DNA from: Mesorhizobium sp. Root102
GTDB lineage: Bacteria > Pseudomonadota > Alphaproteobacteria > Rhizobiales > Rhizobiaceae
Length of the DNA stretch: 64,000 nucleotides
Assembly (NCBI RefSeq): GCF_001425625.1
Contig: NZ_LMCP01000044.1
Span: forward strand, 124,001-188,000
Direction of reading: 5' to 3'
Below the pieces are notes generated by a model. The model saw nothing but the letters and a program-made list of their open reading frames with translations. It made no database searches and was not told where the DNA came from. Below are positions 26,158-35,122 of the stretch, in pieces; within the stretch, counting starts at the first letter, position 1; each line of letters starts with the position of its first letter. Made by a program: the position numbers and the translations under genes.

Positions 26158-27159
26158 ATGACCGAACTTTCCGTTCTCGACCTGTCGCCGATCATCGAAG
26201 GCAGCAATGCCTCGCAGTCGCTGGCCAACTCACTCGATCTTGCCCGCCATGCCGAGCGGCTGGGCTACAAGCGCTTCTGGCTGGCCGAGCATCACAACAT
26301 GCCGGGGATCGCCAGTGCGGCAACCGCGGTCGTCATTGCCCATGTTGCCGGCGGCACGAAGACCATTCGTGTCGGTGCCGGCGGCATCATGCTGCCCAAC
26401 CATGCGCCGCTGGTCATTGCCGAGCAGTTCGGCACGCTGGCCGCCTTGCATCCGGGCCGCATCGATCTCGGCATCGGCCGGGCGCCCGGCACCGACATGG
26501 GCACGGCCCGCGCCTTGCGTCGCAACCTTGAGGCAGGCGTCGACAATTTCCCGCAGGATGTCGTCGAGCTGATGGGCTATTTCCAGCCGGCCGAGGAAGG
26601 CCAGCGCATTCGCGCCGTACCCGGCGAAGGCCAGAACGTGCCAGTCTGGATCCTCGGCTCCAGCCTCTACGGCGCGCAGCTCGCCGCCATGCTCGGCCTG
26701 CCCTACGCCTTCGCCTCGCATTTCGCGCCGGCGGAGCTGGATCACGCGCTGGACGTCTACCGCTCGCGCTTCCAGCCGTCGGAACAGCTCGACAAGCCGC
26801 ATGTCATGCTCGGCCTCAACGTCTTTGCCGCGCCAACCGATGCCGAGGCACGTTTGTTGTTCACCTCGTTGCAGCAGGCTTTCGTCAATCTGCGCACCGG
26901 CCGGGCCGGCCGGCTGCCGCCGCCTGTCGAGAACTATGACCGCGATCTCGATCCGATGGCCAAGACCATGCTCGGCCAGGCATTGTCCTGCGCCGTCGTC
27001 GGCTCCCCGGAAACGGTCCGGCAAGGCATCGATGCCTTCGTGCGTCGTACCGGTGCCGACGAGCTGATGGTCACCGCGCAGATGTTCGATCATGCGGCGC
27101 GGGTGCGGTCGTTCGAGATCCTCGCCGAGGCCCATAAATCATTGTCGCAAGCGGCCTGA
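26158..27159 (+). CDS. LLM-class flavin-dependent oxidoreductase (MsnO8-like)
   Basis: The 333-aa protein is of the luciferase-like subgroup with [19 protein letters not shown] at the start, [18 protein letters not shown], the [19 protein letters not shown] block and [15 protein letters not shown]. That pattern is the MsnO8/YhbW type of FMN-dependent oxidoreductase. The substrate is unknown. ATG 26158 follows ACAGGATACCCCTC. It lies 68 bases after the AI-2E transporter. Confidence 0.9.
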   Translation: MTELSVLDLSPIIEGSNASQSLANSLDLARHAERLGYKRFWLAEHHNMPGIASAATAVVIAHVAGGTKTIRVGAGGIMLPNHAPLVIAEQFGTLAALHPGRIDLGIGRAPGTDMGTARALRRNLEAGVDNFPQDVVELMGYFQPAEEGQRIRAVPGEGQNVPVWILGSSLYGAQLAAMLGLPYAFASHFAPAELDHALDVYRSRFQPSEQLDKPHVMLGLNVFAAPTDAEARLLFTSLQQAFVNLRTGRAGRLPPPVENYDRDLDPMAKTMLGQALSCAVVGSPETVRQGIDAFVRRTGADELMVTAQMFDHAARVRSFEILAEAHKSLSQAA

Positions 27160-27247
27160 CAGTCCCGGTGCGAAATACTCCTGGCTTGGAAGGTGGGGTC
27201 CGCCTCTGCTAAAGGCAGGCCACCCTACCGCTAGATCGAGTACCGCC

Positions 27248-28042
27248 GTGAACAATGACCATGACGCCCGCATGCAATTTGCCATCGATCTGGCGCGTCG
27301 GGCAGGCGACCTCGGCCTGAGATATTTTCGCGATCTGGAAAACCTGACCATCGAGAGCAAGGGTCATCAGGACCTGGTCTCGGACGGTGACCGCGAGGTC
27401 GAGCTGTTCATCCGCGCGGCAATCGCCGCTGACTATCCGCAAGACGGCATCGTCGGCGAGGAACACGCGTCTGTTGTCGGCTCGACAGGCTATGTCTGGG
27501 TCATCGACCCCATCGACGGCACCGCCAATTTCGTGCGCGGCATTCCGGCCTGGTGCGTGGTGATCGCCTGCGCCAGGGACGGGGAGGCCGTGGTTGGCGT
27601 CATCCATGAGCCGTCGACCGGCGAGACGTTTCACGGCAGGCTGGGCGGCGGCGCCTTCGTCAACGGCCGGCCGATCAGGACCAGTGCGGCCACCAGCATC
27701 GAGGAAGGTTCTGTCGGGACCGGATTTTCGAACCGCGCCGACACCGAAAATGTCGCCGTGCTGATCCGCAAGCTGTTGGCCGATGGCGGCGTCTTCTTCC
27801 GCAATGCGTCCGGCGCGCTGATGCTCGCCTATGTCGCCGCCGGCCGGCTGCTTGGCTATGTCGAAGAGCACATGAACGCCTGGGATTGCCTGGCTGGCAT
27901 GCTTCTGGTCGAGGAAGCCGGCGGCACGGTGGTGAAACCAGATCCGAAGTCGGTGCTGCAGGACGGAACCCTGGTCATCACGGGCGGCAAGGGCGTCTTC
28001 CCGAAGCTGCACGCGCTTTGTTCGGAAGCGTTCAAGCTCTGA
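27248..28042 (+). CDS. Inositol monophosphatase family protein
   Basis: The 264-aa protein has the IMPase metal motifs: GEEHA at 70-74, DPIDGTANFVRGIP at 87-100, and WDCLAGMLLVEEAGG near 210-225. Members hydrolyse inositol phosphates, 3'-phosphoadenosine-5'-phosphate, histidinol phosphate or fructose bisphosphates. I chose GTG 27248 (NNDHDARMQFAIDLARRAG) because the family N-terminal helix starts there; the ATG at 27272 is an alternative. The gene is convergent with the LacI gene, stops 12 bases apart. Confidence 0.87.
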   Translation: MNNDHDARMQFAIDLARRAGDLGLRYFRDLENLTIESKGHQDLVSDGDREVELFIRAAIAADYPQDGIVGEEHASVVGSTGYVWVIDPIDGTANFVRGIPAWCVVIACARDGEAVVGVIHEPSTGETFHGRLGGGAFVNGRPIRTSAATSIEEGSVGTGFSNRADTENVAVLIRKLLADGGVFFRNASGALMLAYVAAGRLLGYVEEHMNAWDCLAGMLLVEEAGGTVVKPDPKSVLQDGTLVITGGKGVFPKLHALCSEAFKL

Positions 28043-28053
28043 GATACGACGCG

Positions 28054-29121
28054 TCAGGCGCTCACGCTCTGCGCCATCGCCCCGAGCGGGCGGCATGAAT
28101 TGCGGATCATCAGCCGGCCCTTGAGCACCAGTTTGCGCGGCGGCGCGTCCCTGTTGCCGGCGAGACGGTCGAGAAGCAGATTGGCCGCCTGTTCGCCGAT
28201 CGCCTGCACAGGCTGGGCCACCGTGGTCAGTTGCGGCTGGAACACATCGGACCATGGAAAGTCGTCGAAGCAGGCAACCGAAATGTCTTCCGGGCAGGAC
28301 AGGCCGATATCGCGGATCGCCTTCATGGTGCCGATCACCATAGGGTTGTTGGCGGAAAATATCGCGCTCGGCCGATCGTGCGAGGAAAGCATCTGCATGG
28401 TGGCGTTATAGCCGTCGATCTCGTGGAAATTTCCGAAGCGGATCAGCTCCTCCGCGATCGGCAGGCCGGCAACGTGAAGCGCCTCGCGGTATCCCGCCAT
28501 GCGGTCATGCATCGGCGAAATGTCCGACGTGCCGGTGATGTAACCGATGCGTCGATGGCCAAGGTCGATCAGATAGGTGATGGCGTCGAACACCGCGCGC
28601 TGGTTGTCGAGGACCACGGCATCTGTGTCGACGCCCTCGCAGATGCGGTCGAGCAGCACGACCGGCACATTGGCGTCGTCGACGATCCCCTTGAGGATCG
28701 CGCCGTCGCCGACGCGCGCCACGATCAGTCCGTCGACCATACGGTCGAGCAGCAGCCTGATCTGGTCGTCCTGGGTGTTCAGGTCCTCGTCCGTGCAGCA
28801 CAGCATGACGGCATAGCCGGCCCGGTCGAAGGCCTGCTGGATGACCGAGACGACGTCGGTGAAGAACGGGTTGGTGATGTGCGGCACGGTCAGCCCGATG
28901 GTGCGGGTCGTGCCCATCTTAAGGCTGCGGGCGATCGCATTGCGCTTGTAGCCGATATCGCGGATCGCCTGTTCGATGCGCTGGCTGAGTTCCGGGCTGA
29001 CCGTCGCCGTGCCGTTGATCAACGCCGACACGGTGGCGACCGAGACACGCGCCGCCTCAGCCACGTGAAGCATTGTGGGTGCGGTGGATCTGCGCTGTTT
29101 TTTTCGCCCTGACGCTGTCAT
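28054..29121 (-). CDS. LacI-family transcriptional regulator
   Basis: The 355-aa protein has a LacI helix-turn-helix (MLHVAEAARVSVATVSALI, about 17-36, with the hinge helix after it) and a periplasmic-binding-like ligand domain (TRTIGLTVPHITNPFFTDVV, then IDLGHRRIGYITG). The gene is divergent from a ribose-type ABC operon. LacI-type sites with CGAAACGTTTCG symmetry lie in the shared region at 29125-29136 and 29232-29243, so it most likely represses that operon and its own gene until a sugar is present. Confidence 0.93.
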   Translation of the reverse strand: MTASGRKKQRRSTAPTMLHVAEAARVSVATVSALINGTATVSPELSQRIEQAIRDIGYKRNAIARSLKMGTTRTIGLTVPHITNPFFTDVVSVIQQAFDRAGYAVMLCCTDEDLNTQDDQIRLLLDRMVDGLIVARVGDGAILKGIVDDANVPVVLLDRICEGVDTDAVVLDNQRAVFDAITYLIDLGHRRIGYITGTSDISPMHDRMAGYREALHVAGLPIAEELIRFGNFHEIDGYNATMQMLSSHDRPSAIFSANNPMVIGTMKAIRDIGLSCPEDISVACFDDFPWSDVFQPQLTTVAQPVQAIGEQAANLLLDRLAGNRDAPPRKLVLKGRLMIRNSCRPLGAMAQSVSA

Positions 29122-29124
29122 TTT

Positions 29125-29136
29125 CGAAACGTTTCG
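29125..29136. promoter_or_regulatory. LacI-type operator, perfect palindrome
   Basis: CGAAACGTTTCG is a perfect 12-bp palindrome with a central CG, the form bound by LacI-family regulators. It lies 3 bases upstream of the LacI start codon and probably serves autoregulation. Confidence 0.7.
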
Positions 29137-29221
29137 TCACCCATTGCTGCCAATACCTACGGAATGCCGCCTTTTTTAGCAAGAATCGAAATGCGTCAAA
29201 CTTCCGTCACTGGATATCGGC

Positions 29222-29243
29222 TTGACACGATCGAAACGTTTAG
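29222..29243 (+). promoter_or_regulatory. Promoter -35 box and LacI-type operator of the ABC operon
   Basis: TTGACA at 29222-29227 is a consensus -35 box. The imperfect operator CGAAACGTTTAG follows at 29232-29243, sharing 10 of 12 bases with the perfect site at 29125-29136. It lies within the expected -35/-10 spacer, so bound repressor would block RNA polymerase. The -10 box itself is weak and I cannot place it exactly. The ATPase gene starts 50 bases further on. Confidence 0.6.
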
Positions 29244-29293
29244 ATTAGCGTTTGCGGGAAATTGACGACGACGGAAGGGAGGCCGCCATTGTC

Positions 29294-30877
29294 ATGGAAC
29301 ACGCGAGTTCCCTTTCCCCGGAGCACGATGCGGCGGATCGGTCGGACACCGTTCTGAGAGCCGAGCGTATCTCCAAGAGCTTCGGCGGCATCGCCGCCCT
29401 GGTCGATGTCGGCTTCGAGCTGCGACGCGGCGAGGTTCATGCCTTGATGGGCGAGAACGGCGCCGGCAAGTCGACGCTGATGAAGATCCTCTCCGGCGTC
29501 TACACCGGCTATGAAGGTACGGTCTGTGTCGATGGCCGCCCCGTCAGCTTCGCCGGCGTGCGCGACGCCGAGGATGCCGGCATCGCCATCATCCACCAGG
29601 AGCTCAACCTGGTGCCCGAACTCAGCGTTGCCGACAACATCTTCCTCGGCCGCGAGAAGCTCATCGCCGGGCTGATCGTCGACCGCAAGGCGAGCAGCCG
29701 CGCGGCGGCTGCCTTGTTGCAGCGGCTCGGCATCGAACTCGATCCGCAAGCCCGCGTCGGCGCCCTCCGTGTCGGCGAACAGCAACTGGTCGAGATCGCC
29801 AAGGCGCTGTCGATGTCGGCACGCATCCTGATCATGGATGAGCCGACCTCGGCGCTATCGCCGGCCGAATGCCAGCGGCTGTTCCGCATCATCCGCCAGC
29901 TTGCCGAGAGCGGCGTCGCCATCGTCTACATCTCGCACCGCATCGACGAGGTCATGCATCTGGCCGGCCGCGTCACCGTGTTTCGCGACGGGCGCCATGT
30001 GCTGACCGAGCCGATGGCCAGGCTCGACGAAGACGCGATCATTTCGGCGATGGTCGGACGAAACCTGCTCGCTTCCTCCCAGGAAGAGCGCCACTCCGGC
30101 GGCAAGATCGTGCTTTCGGTCGAAAACCTCTCGCTGTCGAAGCCCGATGCGCATGGCTGGCGCATGGTGATCGACGGCGTCGGCTTCGATCTTGCCGCCG
30201 GAGAAATCCTCGGTATTGGCGGGCTTCTGGGTTCGGGCCGCACCGAGATCCTGGAAGCGATCTTCGGCTCGAGCGATGGCCGCACCGGTGGCGAAATCCA
30301 GGTCGACGGCCGGCCGGTGGATATCCGTTCGCCTCGCGATGCAAGGCGGCTCGGCATTGCGCTGGTCACCGAGGATCGCAAGACGCAAGGCCTGCATCTG
30401 CAGGCGTCGATCACGGACAATGTCGCGCTGCCGCTGGTCGGATCGCTGGCGCGCTTCGGGTTCCGTTCGCTGGCCGGCGAGCAGGGATTGGCGCGGCAGG
30501 CGGTCAAGGCGCTCGGCATCCGCTGCCAGGACATCGACCAGCCCGCGGGCACGCTGTCGGGCGGCAACCAGCAGAAGGTCGTCATCGGCAAGTGGCTGGC
30601 GACCAGGCCGAGGGTTCTGTTGCTGGACGAGCCGACACGCGGCATCGATGTCGGCGCCAAGCGCGAGATCTACGACCTGATCTTCAAGCTGGCGCGAGAT
30701 GGTCTCGCTATTGCCGTCATCAGCTCGGAACTGCCGGAGCTGCTGCATCTCTCCGACCGCATCCTGGTGATGGCCGATGGCCGCCAGACAGGCATTCTTT
30801 CCCGCGACGCGGTCAGCGAGGAGGCCATCATGCGTCTCGCCGCCCCGCGCCGGACCATATCGAGACCAGCCGCATGA
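29294..30877 (+). CDS. Sugar ABC transporter ATP-binding protein (RbsA-type)
   Basis: The 527-aa protein has two fused ABC domains, as in RbsA/XylG/MglA. The first has Walker A GENGAGKST at 53-61 and Walker B LIMDEPTSAL; the second has the degenerate Walker A region GLLGSGRTEIL, signature LSGGNQQKVVIGKWL and Walker B LLLDEPTRGID. It energises uptake of a monosaccharide or polyol. ATG 29294 follows GGGAGG at 11 bases. It overlaps the permease gene by 4 bases. The substrate is unknown, and the LacI partner suggests a sugar. Confidence 0.93.
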   Translation: MEHASSLSPEHDAADRSDTVLRAERISKSFGGIAALVDVGFELRRGEVHALMGENGAGKSTLMKILSGVYTGYEGTVCVDGRPVSFAGVRDAEDAGIAIIHQELNLVPELSVADNIFLGREKLIAGLIVDRKASSRAAAALLQRLGIELDPQARVGALRVGEQQLVEIAKALSMSARILIMDEPTSALSPAECQRLFRIIRQLAESGVAIVYISHRIDEVMHLAGRVTVFRDGRHVLTEPMARLDEDAIISAMVGRNLLASSQEERHSGGKIVLSVENLSLSKPDAHGWRMVIDGVGFDLAAGEILGIGGLLGSGRTEILEAIFGSSDGRTGGEIQVDGRPVDIRSPRDARRLGIALVTEDRKTQGLHLQASITDNVALPLVGSLARFGFRSLAGEQGLARQAVKALGIRCQDIDQPAGTLSGGNQQKVVIGKWLATRPRVLLLDEPTRGIDVGAKREIYDLIFKLARDGLAIAVISSELPELLHLSDRILVMADGRQTGILSRDAVSEEAIMRLAAPRRTISRPAA

Positions 30878-32199
30878 CTGCCCTGAAGCTCCTGTCCCGG
30901 ACCAAGCTCTATTGGGGCCTGATCGCCATCTTCCTCATCGGCGTGCTGGGCTCGCCGATGAGTTCGAAGGGCAACAACATCTTCCTCTCCTACGGCAATC
31001 TGCTCGACGTGCTGCGCCAGGTGTCGACCACCGGGCTGATCGCCACCGGCATGACGGCGGTGATCATCACCGGCGGCATCGATCTCTCCGTCGGCTCGCT
31101 GATGGCCATCTGCTCGGTGGTCTGCGCCATGCTGCTGACGGTTCCCGGCGTGACGCCGGGCGTCGTGCTGGGCGTGCCGACCGTCGCACTGGTGGCGCTT
31201 TGCCTCGGCTTCGTCGTCACCCGCTTCATCTTCCAGAACCTCGCAAAATCCCGTGCCGGCGCCGATCTCGTCCGCGAGATCAGGCTTGACGGCATTCGCG
31301 GCCTGGTTACGCCCGCCGTCGTCGGCGTGGTCCTGTGCTGTCTGTCCCTGTGGTACCTGCTGCCGCAGATCGGGTCGAAATTCGGCGTGCTCGGCGTGCT
31401 TTTGGTGGCGCCGTGCGTCGGCTTGCTGTTTGGTGCGCTCAACGGCTTCATCATCGTTGCCGGGCGGTTGCAGCCCTTCATCGTCACCCTGGCGATGATG
31501 GTGACGGCGCTCGGCATCGCCCGGCTGACCGCCGGCCAGAACAATGCGGTGCTGCCGGTCTATACCGGCTCGAACGCCACCGCCGATTTCGAGATCCTGC
31601 GCTCGCTGGTGTTCGGCGTCATCCCGATGCCGGGGCTGTTCTTCCTCGGTGCGATTGTGATCTACGGCGCGGTGCTGCGCTTCACGCCGTTCGGCCGCTA
31701 TGTCTACGCCATCGGCGGCAATGAGGAGGCGGCGCGGCTTTCGGGTATCGCCGCCGGCCGCGTCAAGATCGCCACCTATGCCATCTCCGGGTTGCTCGCC
31801 GGCATCGCCGCCGTGCTCTATGTCGCGCAGTACCGGCAAGGCAAGCCGGATGCCGGCGCCGGCTTGGAGCTCGACGCCATTGCCGCCGTCGTCATCGGCG
31901 GCACCAGCCTGATGGGCGGGCGCGGCAGCCTCACCGGCACGTTCTGCGGCGTGCTGATCTTCGGCCTGCTCTCCAACATCCTGCAGCTCCACAACATCAA
32001 TTCGAACCTTCAGCTGGTGCTGAAGGGGATGATCATCATCGGCACCGTGCTCGTGCAGGAGCGCAATGCCGGTGATCTCCTGGCCTATCTGCGCCTGCCC
32101 GGCGGGCAAGCGGCGCACAAGGAAACGGCCGCGGCAAAGCGGCCGTCGCAAGAGACCCCGTCTCTCAATCTCGGAGGAAACAAAAATGAAACGACGTGA
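30874..32199 (+). CDS. Sugar ABC transporter permease (RbsC-type)
   Basis: The 441-aa protein is longer than RbsC (about 320 aa), with extra membrane segments between TM3 and the core (about 85-185). It has the RbsC-type blocks TTGLIATGMTAVIITGGIDL, FIVTLAMMVTALGIARL and AIGGNEEAARLSGI, which hold the ATPase contact loop, and DAGAGLELDAIAAVVIGGTS near the end. This larger form is seen in XylH-like permeases. It overlaps the ATPase gene as ATGA and the binding-protein gene by 14 bases. The tail after about 400 is hydrophilic. Confidence 0.92.
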   Translation: MTALKLLSRTKLYWGLIAIFLIGVLGSPMSSKGNNIFLSYGNLLDVLRQVSTTGLIATGMTAVIITGGIDLSVGSLMAICSVVCAMLLTVPGVTPGVVLGVPTVALVALCLGFVVTRFIFQNLAKSRAGADLVREIRLDGIRGLVTPAVVGVVLCCLSLWYLLPQIGSKFGVLGVLLVAPCVGLLFGALNGFIIVAGRLQPFIVTLAMMVTALGIARLTAGQNNAVLPVYTGSNATADFEILRSLVFGVIPMPGLFFLGAIVIYGAVLRFTPFGRYVYAIGGNEEAARLSGIAAGRVKIATYAISGLLAGIAAVLYVAQYRQGKPDAGAGLELDAIAAVVIGGTSLMGGRGSLTGTFCGVLIFGLLSNILQLHNINSNLQLVLKGMIIIGTVLVQERNAGDLLAYLRLPGGQAAHKETAAAKRPSQETPSLNLGGNKNETT

Positions 32200-33154
32200 C
32201 ATGCTGAAGCTTGCCGCCATGACCGCGGCCCTGCTGACCACCACCGCGCTGACGACCACCGGCAATGCCTTCGCCCAGGACAAGAAGTGGAAGATCGGCT
32301 TCTCGCAGGTGACGACCATCGAGCCCTGGCGCGCGCAGTTCAACAAGGACATCCTGGCCGAAGCCGCCAAGCATCCCGAGGTCGAGCTGATCATCACCGA
32401 CGGTGAAGACAAGACCGAAAAGCAGGTCGCCGATGTCGAGAACCTGATCCGTCAGGAGGTCGACGCGCTGCTGGTGTCGCCGAAGGAATCCGCCGGCCTG
32501 ACCGGCGTCGTGCAGCAGGCGATCGATGCCAAGATCCCGGTCTTCGTGCTCGACCGCAATGTCGACACCAAGGACTACACGCAGTTCGTCGGCGGCGACA
32601 ACGCGCTGATCGGCCGCGCGGCCGGCGAATATGCCGTCGAGCTGCTGGGCGGCAAGGGCAAGGCGGCGGGCAACGTCGTCGAGATCTGGGGAGGCATGGG
32701 CACCCAGCCGGCGCATGACCGTCATGACGGTTTCCACGAGTTCACCGACAAGGAGCCGGGCATCAAATATCTGCTCGATCAGCAGTCAGGCGACTGGAAG
32801 CAGGACCAGGCCTATAATCTGATGGCCAACGCGCTGAAGAGCAACGAGAAGATCGATCTCGTCTACGGCCACAACGACCCGATGGCCTATGGCGCCTATC
32901 TTGCCGCCAAGGACGTCGGCCGCGAGAAGGACATCAAGTTCATCGGCATCGACGGCCTGCCCAATGAAGGCGTGCAGATGGTCAACAAGGGCGAGCTGAC
33001 GGCGACCTTCACCTATGTTACCCCCGGCGCCGAAGGCTTGCGCCAAGCGATCAAGTTCCTCAACGGTGAGAAGGTCGAAAAGACCATCACTCTGCCGACC
33101 GAGAAGATCACCAAGGAAAACGCCGCCCAGGTGCTGAAGGACAACGGCCTCTGA
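32186..33154 (+). CDS. Sugar ABC transporter substrate-binding protein
   Basis: The 322-aa protein has a signal peptide (MKRRDMLKLAAMTAALL, cleaved near FAQ-DKK) and the periplasmic-binding type I fold of the RbsB family: GFSQVTTIEPWRAQFNKDI, VDALLVSPKESAGLTGVV, FVLDRNVDTKDYTQFVGGDN and IDLVYGHNDPMAYGAY. The Asp/Arg residues in those blocks bind hydroxyls of the sugar. ATG 32186 has CGGAGGAAAC upstream. It is the last gene of the LacI-controlled operon and ends before a strong hairpin. Confidence 0.93.
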   Translation: MKRRDMLKLAAMTAALLTTTALTTTGNAFAQDKKWKIGFSQVTTIEPWRAQFNKDILAEAAKHPEVELIITDGEDKTEKQVADVENLIRQEVDALLVSPKESAGLTGVVQQAIDAKIPVFVLDRNVDTKDYTQFVGGDNALIGRAAGEYAVELLGGKGKAAGNVVEIWGGMGTQPAHDRHDGFHEFTDKEPGIKYLLDQQSGDWKQDQAYNLMANALKSNEKIDLVYGHNDPMAYGAYLAAKDVGREKDIKFIGIDGLPNEGVQMVNKGELTATFTYVTPGAEGLRQAIKFLNGEKVEKTITLPTEKITKENAAQVLKDNGL

Positions 33155-33165
33155 GCCAAAACGTC

Positions 33166-33193
33166 CTGCCGGGTGCTTTTTAGCGCCCGGCAG
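33166..33193. terminator. Bidirectional hairpin terminator
   Basis: CTGCCGGGTGCT (33166-33177) and AGCGCCCGGCAG (33182-33193) form a 12-bp stem (one G-U in the RNA) with a TTTT loop. It lies between the binding-protein stop and the opposite MarR stop, so it can end transcription from both sides. Confidence 0.65.
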
Positions 33194-33199
33194 ATCGAC

Positions 33200-33661
33200 C
33201 TACGCCAGCTTCGCCAGCAGTTTCATGAAGGTGGCGATCTCCTTGGCCGAGAGCGGCGCCAGCGTTTCCTGGGTGATCTCGCGCGCCAGCGGGATCAGGC
33301 GCTCGATGGCGTCGCGGCCTGCCGCGGTCAGATTGACCAGCAGCCGCCTTTTGTCGACCTCGTGCTTGGAAAGCTCGACTAGGCCGCGCGCCTTCAGCCG
33401 GTCGATGACGCCCTTCACCGTCGCCGCGTCCATGGCGATCAGCGTGCCGAGCTGGTTCTGCGAGGTCTCGCCGACATCGCGCAGCTTGGCCAGCGCCGCG
33501 AATTGCGGCGGCGTCAGATCACCGATACGCGCGGCAAAGATCGAGACATGGCGCTGATGCGCCTTGCGCAGGATGAAGCCGACCTGCTCCTGCAAGAGGT
33601 AATCCTGGTCGTCAGGCTCTTCGGCCTCGACCGGCTTCAGCAGATTGTCCTCGGCGCTCAC
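33200..33661 (-). CDS. MarR-family regulator of the hydroxylase operon
   Basis: The 153-aa protein has a winged helix-turn-helix with TSQNQLGTLIAMDAATVKGV as recognition region and RLKARGLVELSKHEVDKRRL as wing, between helical dimer regions. It is the last gene of the six-gene operon and overlaps the DUF1185 gene by 4 bases. MarR proteins respond to small aromatic or heterocyclic ligands, so it may sense the substrate or an intermediate of the operon's pathway. An inverted repeat upstream of the operon (40400-40417) is a candidate site. Confidence 0.9.
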   Translation of the reverse strand: MSAEDNLLKPVEAEEPDDQDYLLQEQVGFILRKAHQRHVSIFAARIGDLTPPQFAALAKLRDVGETSQNQLGTLIAMDAATVKGVIDRLKARGLVELSKHEVDKRRLLVNLTAAGRDAIERLIPLAREITQETLAPLSAKEIATFMKLLAKLA

Positions 33662-34242
33662 CGCAGCCCGTCCCAGGCCTTGATATCCCCAGCGGCCAGG
33701 CCGCCCATGCGGTCGTGCACGCGCGGACCGCAGGTCATGGCGAGGCAGAACAGGATTTCGTCGGGGCGTGGGCCATCGCTGATGCCGACTTCCATGGCGT
33801 CGAAATGGCTGCGCACATAGGCGGCGTTGATGTGGCCGAGCGGCACGTCGAGTTTTGAACCGAAAGCGCCGACCTTCTTCGCCGACGGCACGATCGCCTT
33901 GGCGTCGCCGAGCCGTTCGCGCATGGCGTAGCCGCCGGGCACATGCCAGAGCGCACCGTGCTCCAGCTCACCCGCTGTGCCGACGATGGCGCCCTTGCCG
34001 TAGCCGTCGATCTGCTTGACGTCGCCGCCGAGGGCCGCAATCAGCCGGTCGGCGAGCAACAGGCCCAGCGGCTTCAGATCGTCCATGGCGCTCTGCAAGT
34101 CCTCGACATAACGCCCGGCGAACGGGTTCTTGACCAGCGCCATGGCGGCGGCGCGGCGGCGCGGCATCTTGGCCAGCGGCCCGCCTTCGTGAAAGATCTC
34201 TTCGGTCAGCACCGCGATCTTGCGGATTGGAAACTCAGGCAT
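33658..34242 (-). CDS. DUF1185 (amino acid synthesis family) protein
   Basis: The 194-aa protein starts MPEFPIRKIAVLTEEIFHEG and contains KMPRRRAAAMALVKNPFAG and AIVGTAGELEHGALWHVPGG, typical of the DUF1185 family. The family is called amino acid synthesis protein on weak grounds; structures exist but no reaction is settled. The conserved His/Glu in GELEHGA and the Gly-rich loops suggest an enzyme. It overlaps the UPF0280 gene by 8 bases and the MarR gene by 4, so it belongs to the hydroxylase operon. The frame extends 32 codons upstream of ATG 34242 without similarity. Confidence 0.8.
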   Translation of the reverse strand: MPEFPIRKIAVLTEEIFHEGGPLAKMPRRRAAAMALVKNPFAGRYVEDLQSAMDDLKPLGLLLADRLIAALGGDVKQIDGYGKGAIVGTAGELEHGALWHVPGGYAMRERLGDAKAIVPSAKKVGAFGSKLDVPLGHINAAYVRSHFDAMEVGISDGPRPDEILFCLAMTCGPRVHDRMGGLAAGDIKAWDGLR

Positions 34243-35122
34243 GGGCAACTTCCTTCCCGGGACTTTTGTTGGGCGCAGCAAGCGCAACCGAGCCACTGAT
34301 GCGGATCTCACCGCCAAGAAACAGCGCCGATCCGGCAATCAGGCCGCGCCGGCGAAAATCTTCGGCGACGGCAAGGCCATTGTCCAGCGCCCGCGCCACT
34401 TCGCCAAGTGCAAGCGTGCCGACGCCATGTGTCACCAAGCGCGCGCCGAGATCGCTGTCGGGCGACAGTTCGTGTGCGGGAATGCGCTTGATGGCCGGAT
34501 TGCCGGGCAGGTCTACCGCGTTGGCAATGAGCGTCGCCGCCGCATCGGCCTCGGCGCCAGTCCGCGCGAGCACGGTGACGGCGTCGGCAATGCCAAGTGA
34601 GAAGGAGCGGCCGCGCCAACCGCTGGTGGCGACGCCGCGAACGCCATCTTCCGCGCGGATCGTGATCCGGTCCGCCATGTGGTTGCCGGTGCCGGCAATC
34701 GCCAAGCCCATCGACCGGCCCTTGCCGATATGAATTGCACAGTCGCCGCCATTGTTGACATAGGCGCGCTCGAGCTTGCGATCGGCAAGCAACGCGGCGA
34801 GCATTTCGTCGGCTACCGATCCCGCGACTGCGGCCATCGGTGTTATGAAACATTCCGCCAGGGGTATGACGGCTGCTTCCATACGGCGCGCCGTCGGGCC
34901 GTCAAAGGTGCGCGGCGCCAGGAAAAACGCCGGGAGCCGCAATTCGGGGAGCTCCTCGACCAACTCGATCAGGATCGTCTGAAAGCGCGCGACGGCTTGA
35001 GTGTAGGCAGCACGACACTCATCCGCCTCGCCAAAGGCCTCGACGATCAGGTCGATCGGCCCGTGGTTGAGATGCAGCCGCTTGCCGTCCTGCAGCCAAT
35101 GCGTTTGCGGGCCGTCCATCAT
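34235..35122 (-). CDS. UPF0280 family protein
   Basis: The 295-aa protein has the UPF0280 pattern: NHGPIDLIVEAFGEADECR at the start, FITPMAAVAGSVADEML in the middle and YVNNGGDCAIHIGKGRSMG, then DAVTVLARTGAEADAAATL. These blocks resemble ApbE flavin transferases (the VAGSVAD and NxGGD regions), so the protein may bind or transfer FMN, though activity is unproven. ATG 35122 overlaps the stop of the Fe-S gene as ATGA. The association with a redox operon fits a flavin-related role; this is inference. Confidence 0.82.
   Translation of the reverse strand: MMDGPQTHWLQDGKRLHLNHGPIDLIVEAFGEADECRAAYTQAVARFQTILIELVEELPELRLPAFFLAPRTFDGPTARRMEAAVIPLAECFITPMAAVAGSVADEMLAALLADRKLERAYVNNGGDCAIHIGKGRSMGLAIAGTGNHMADRITIRAEDGVRGVATSGWRGRSFSLGIADAVTVLARTGAEADAAATLIANAVDLPGNPAIKRIPAHELSPDSDLGARLVTHGVGTLALGEVARALDNGLAVAEDFRRRGLIAGSALFLGGEIRISGSVALAAPNKSPGKEVAHA

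Noticed and set aside
30670-32412. A 580-codon minus-strand frame opposite the sugar permease
   Set aside because: It is antisense to a permease with conserved motifs; rich in His, Gln and Asp with no recognisable fold.
33166-33193. Attachment site or tRNA end
   Set aside because: The sequence is a simple hairpin between convergent genes, with no integrase or tRNA features nearby.
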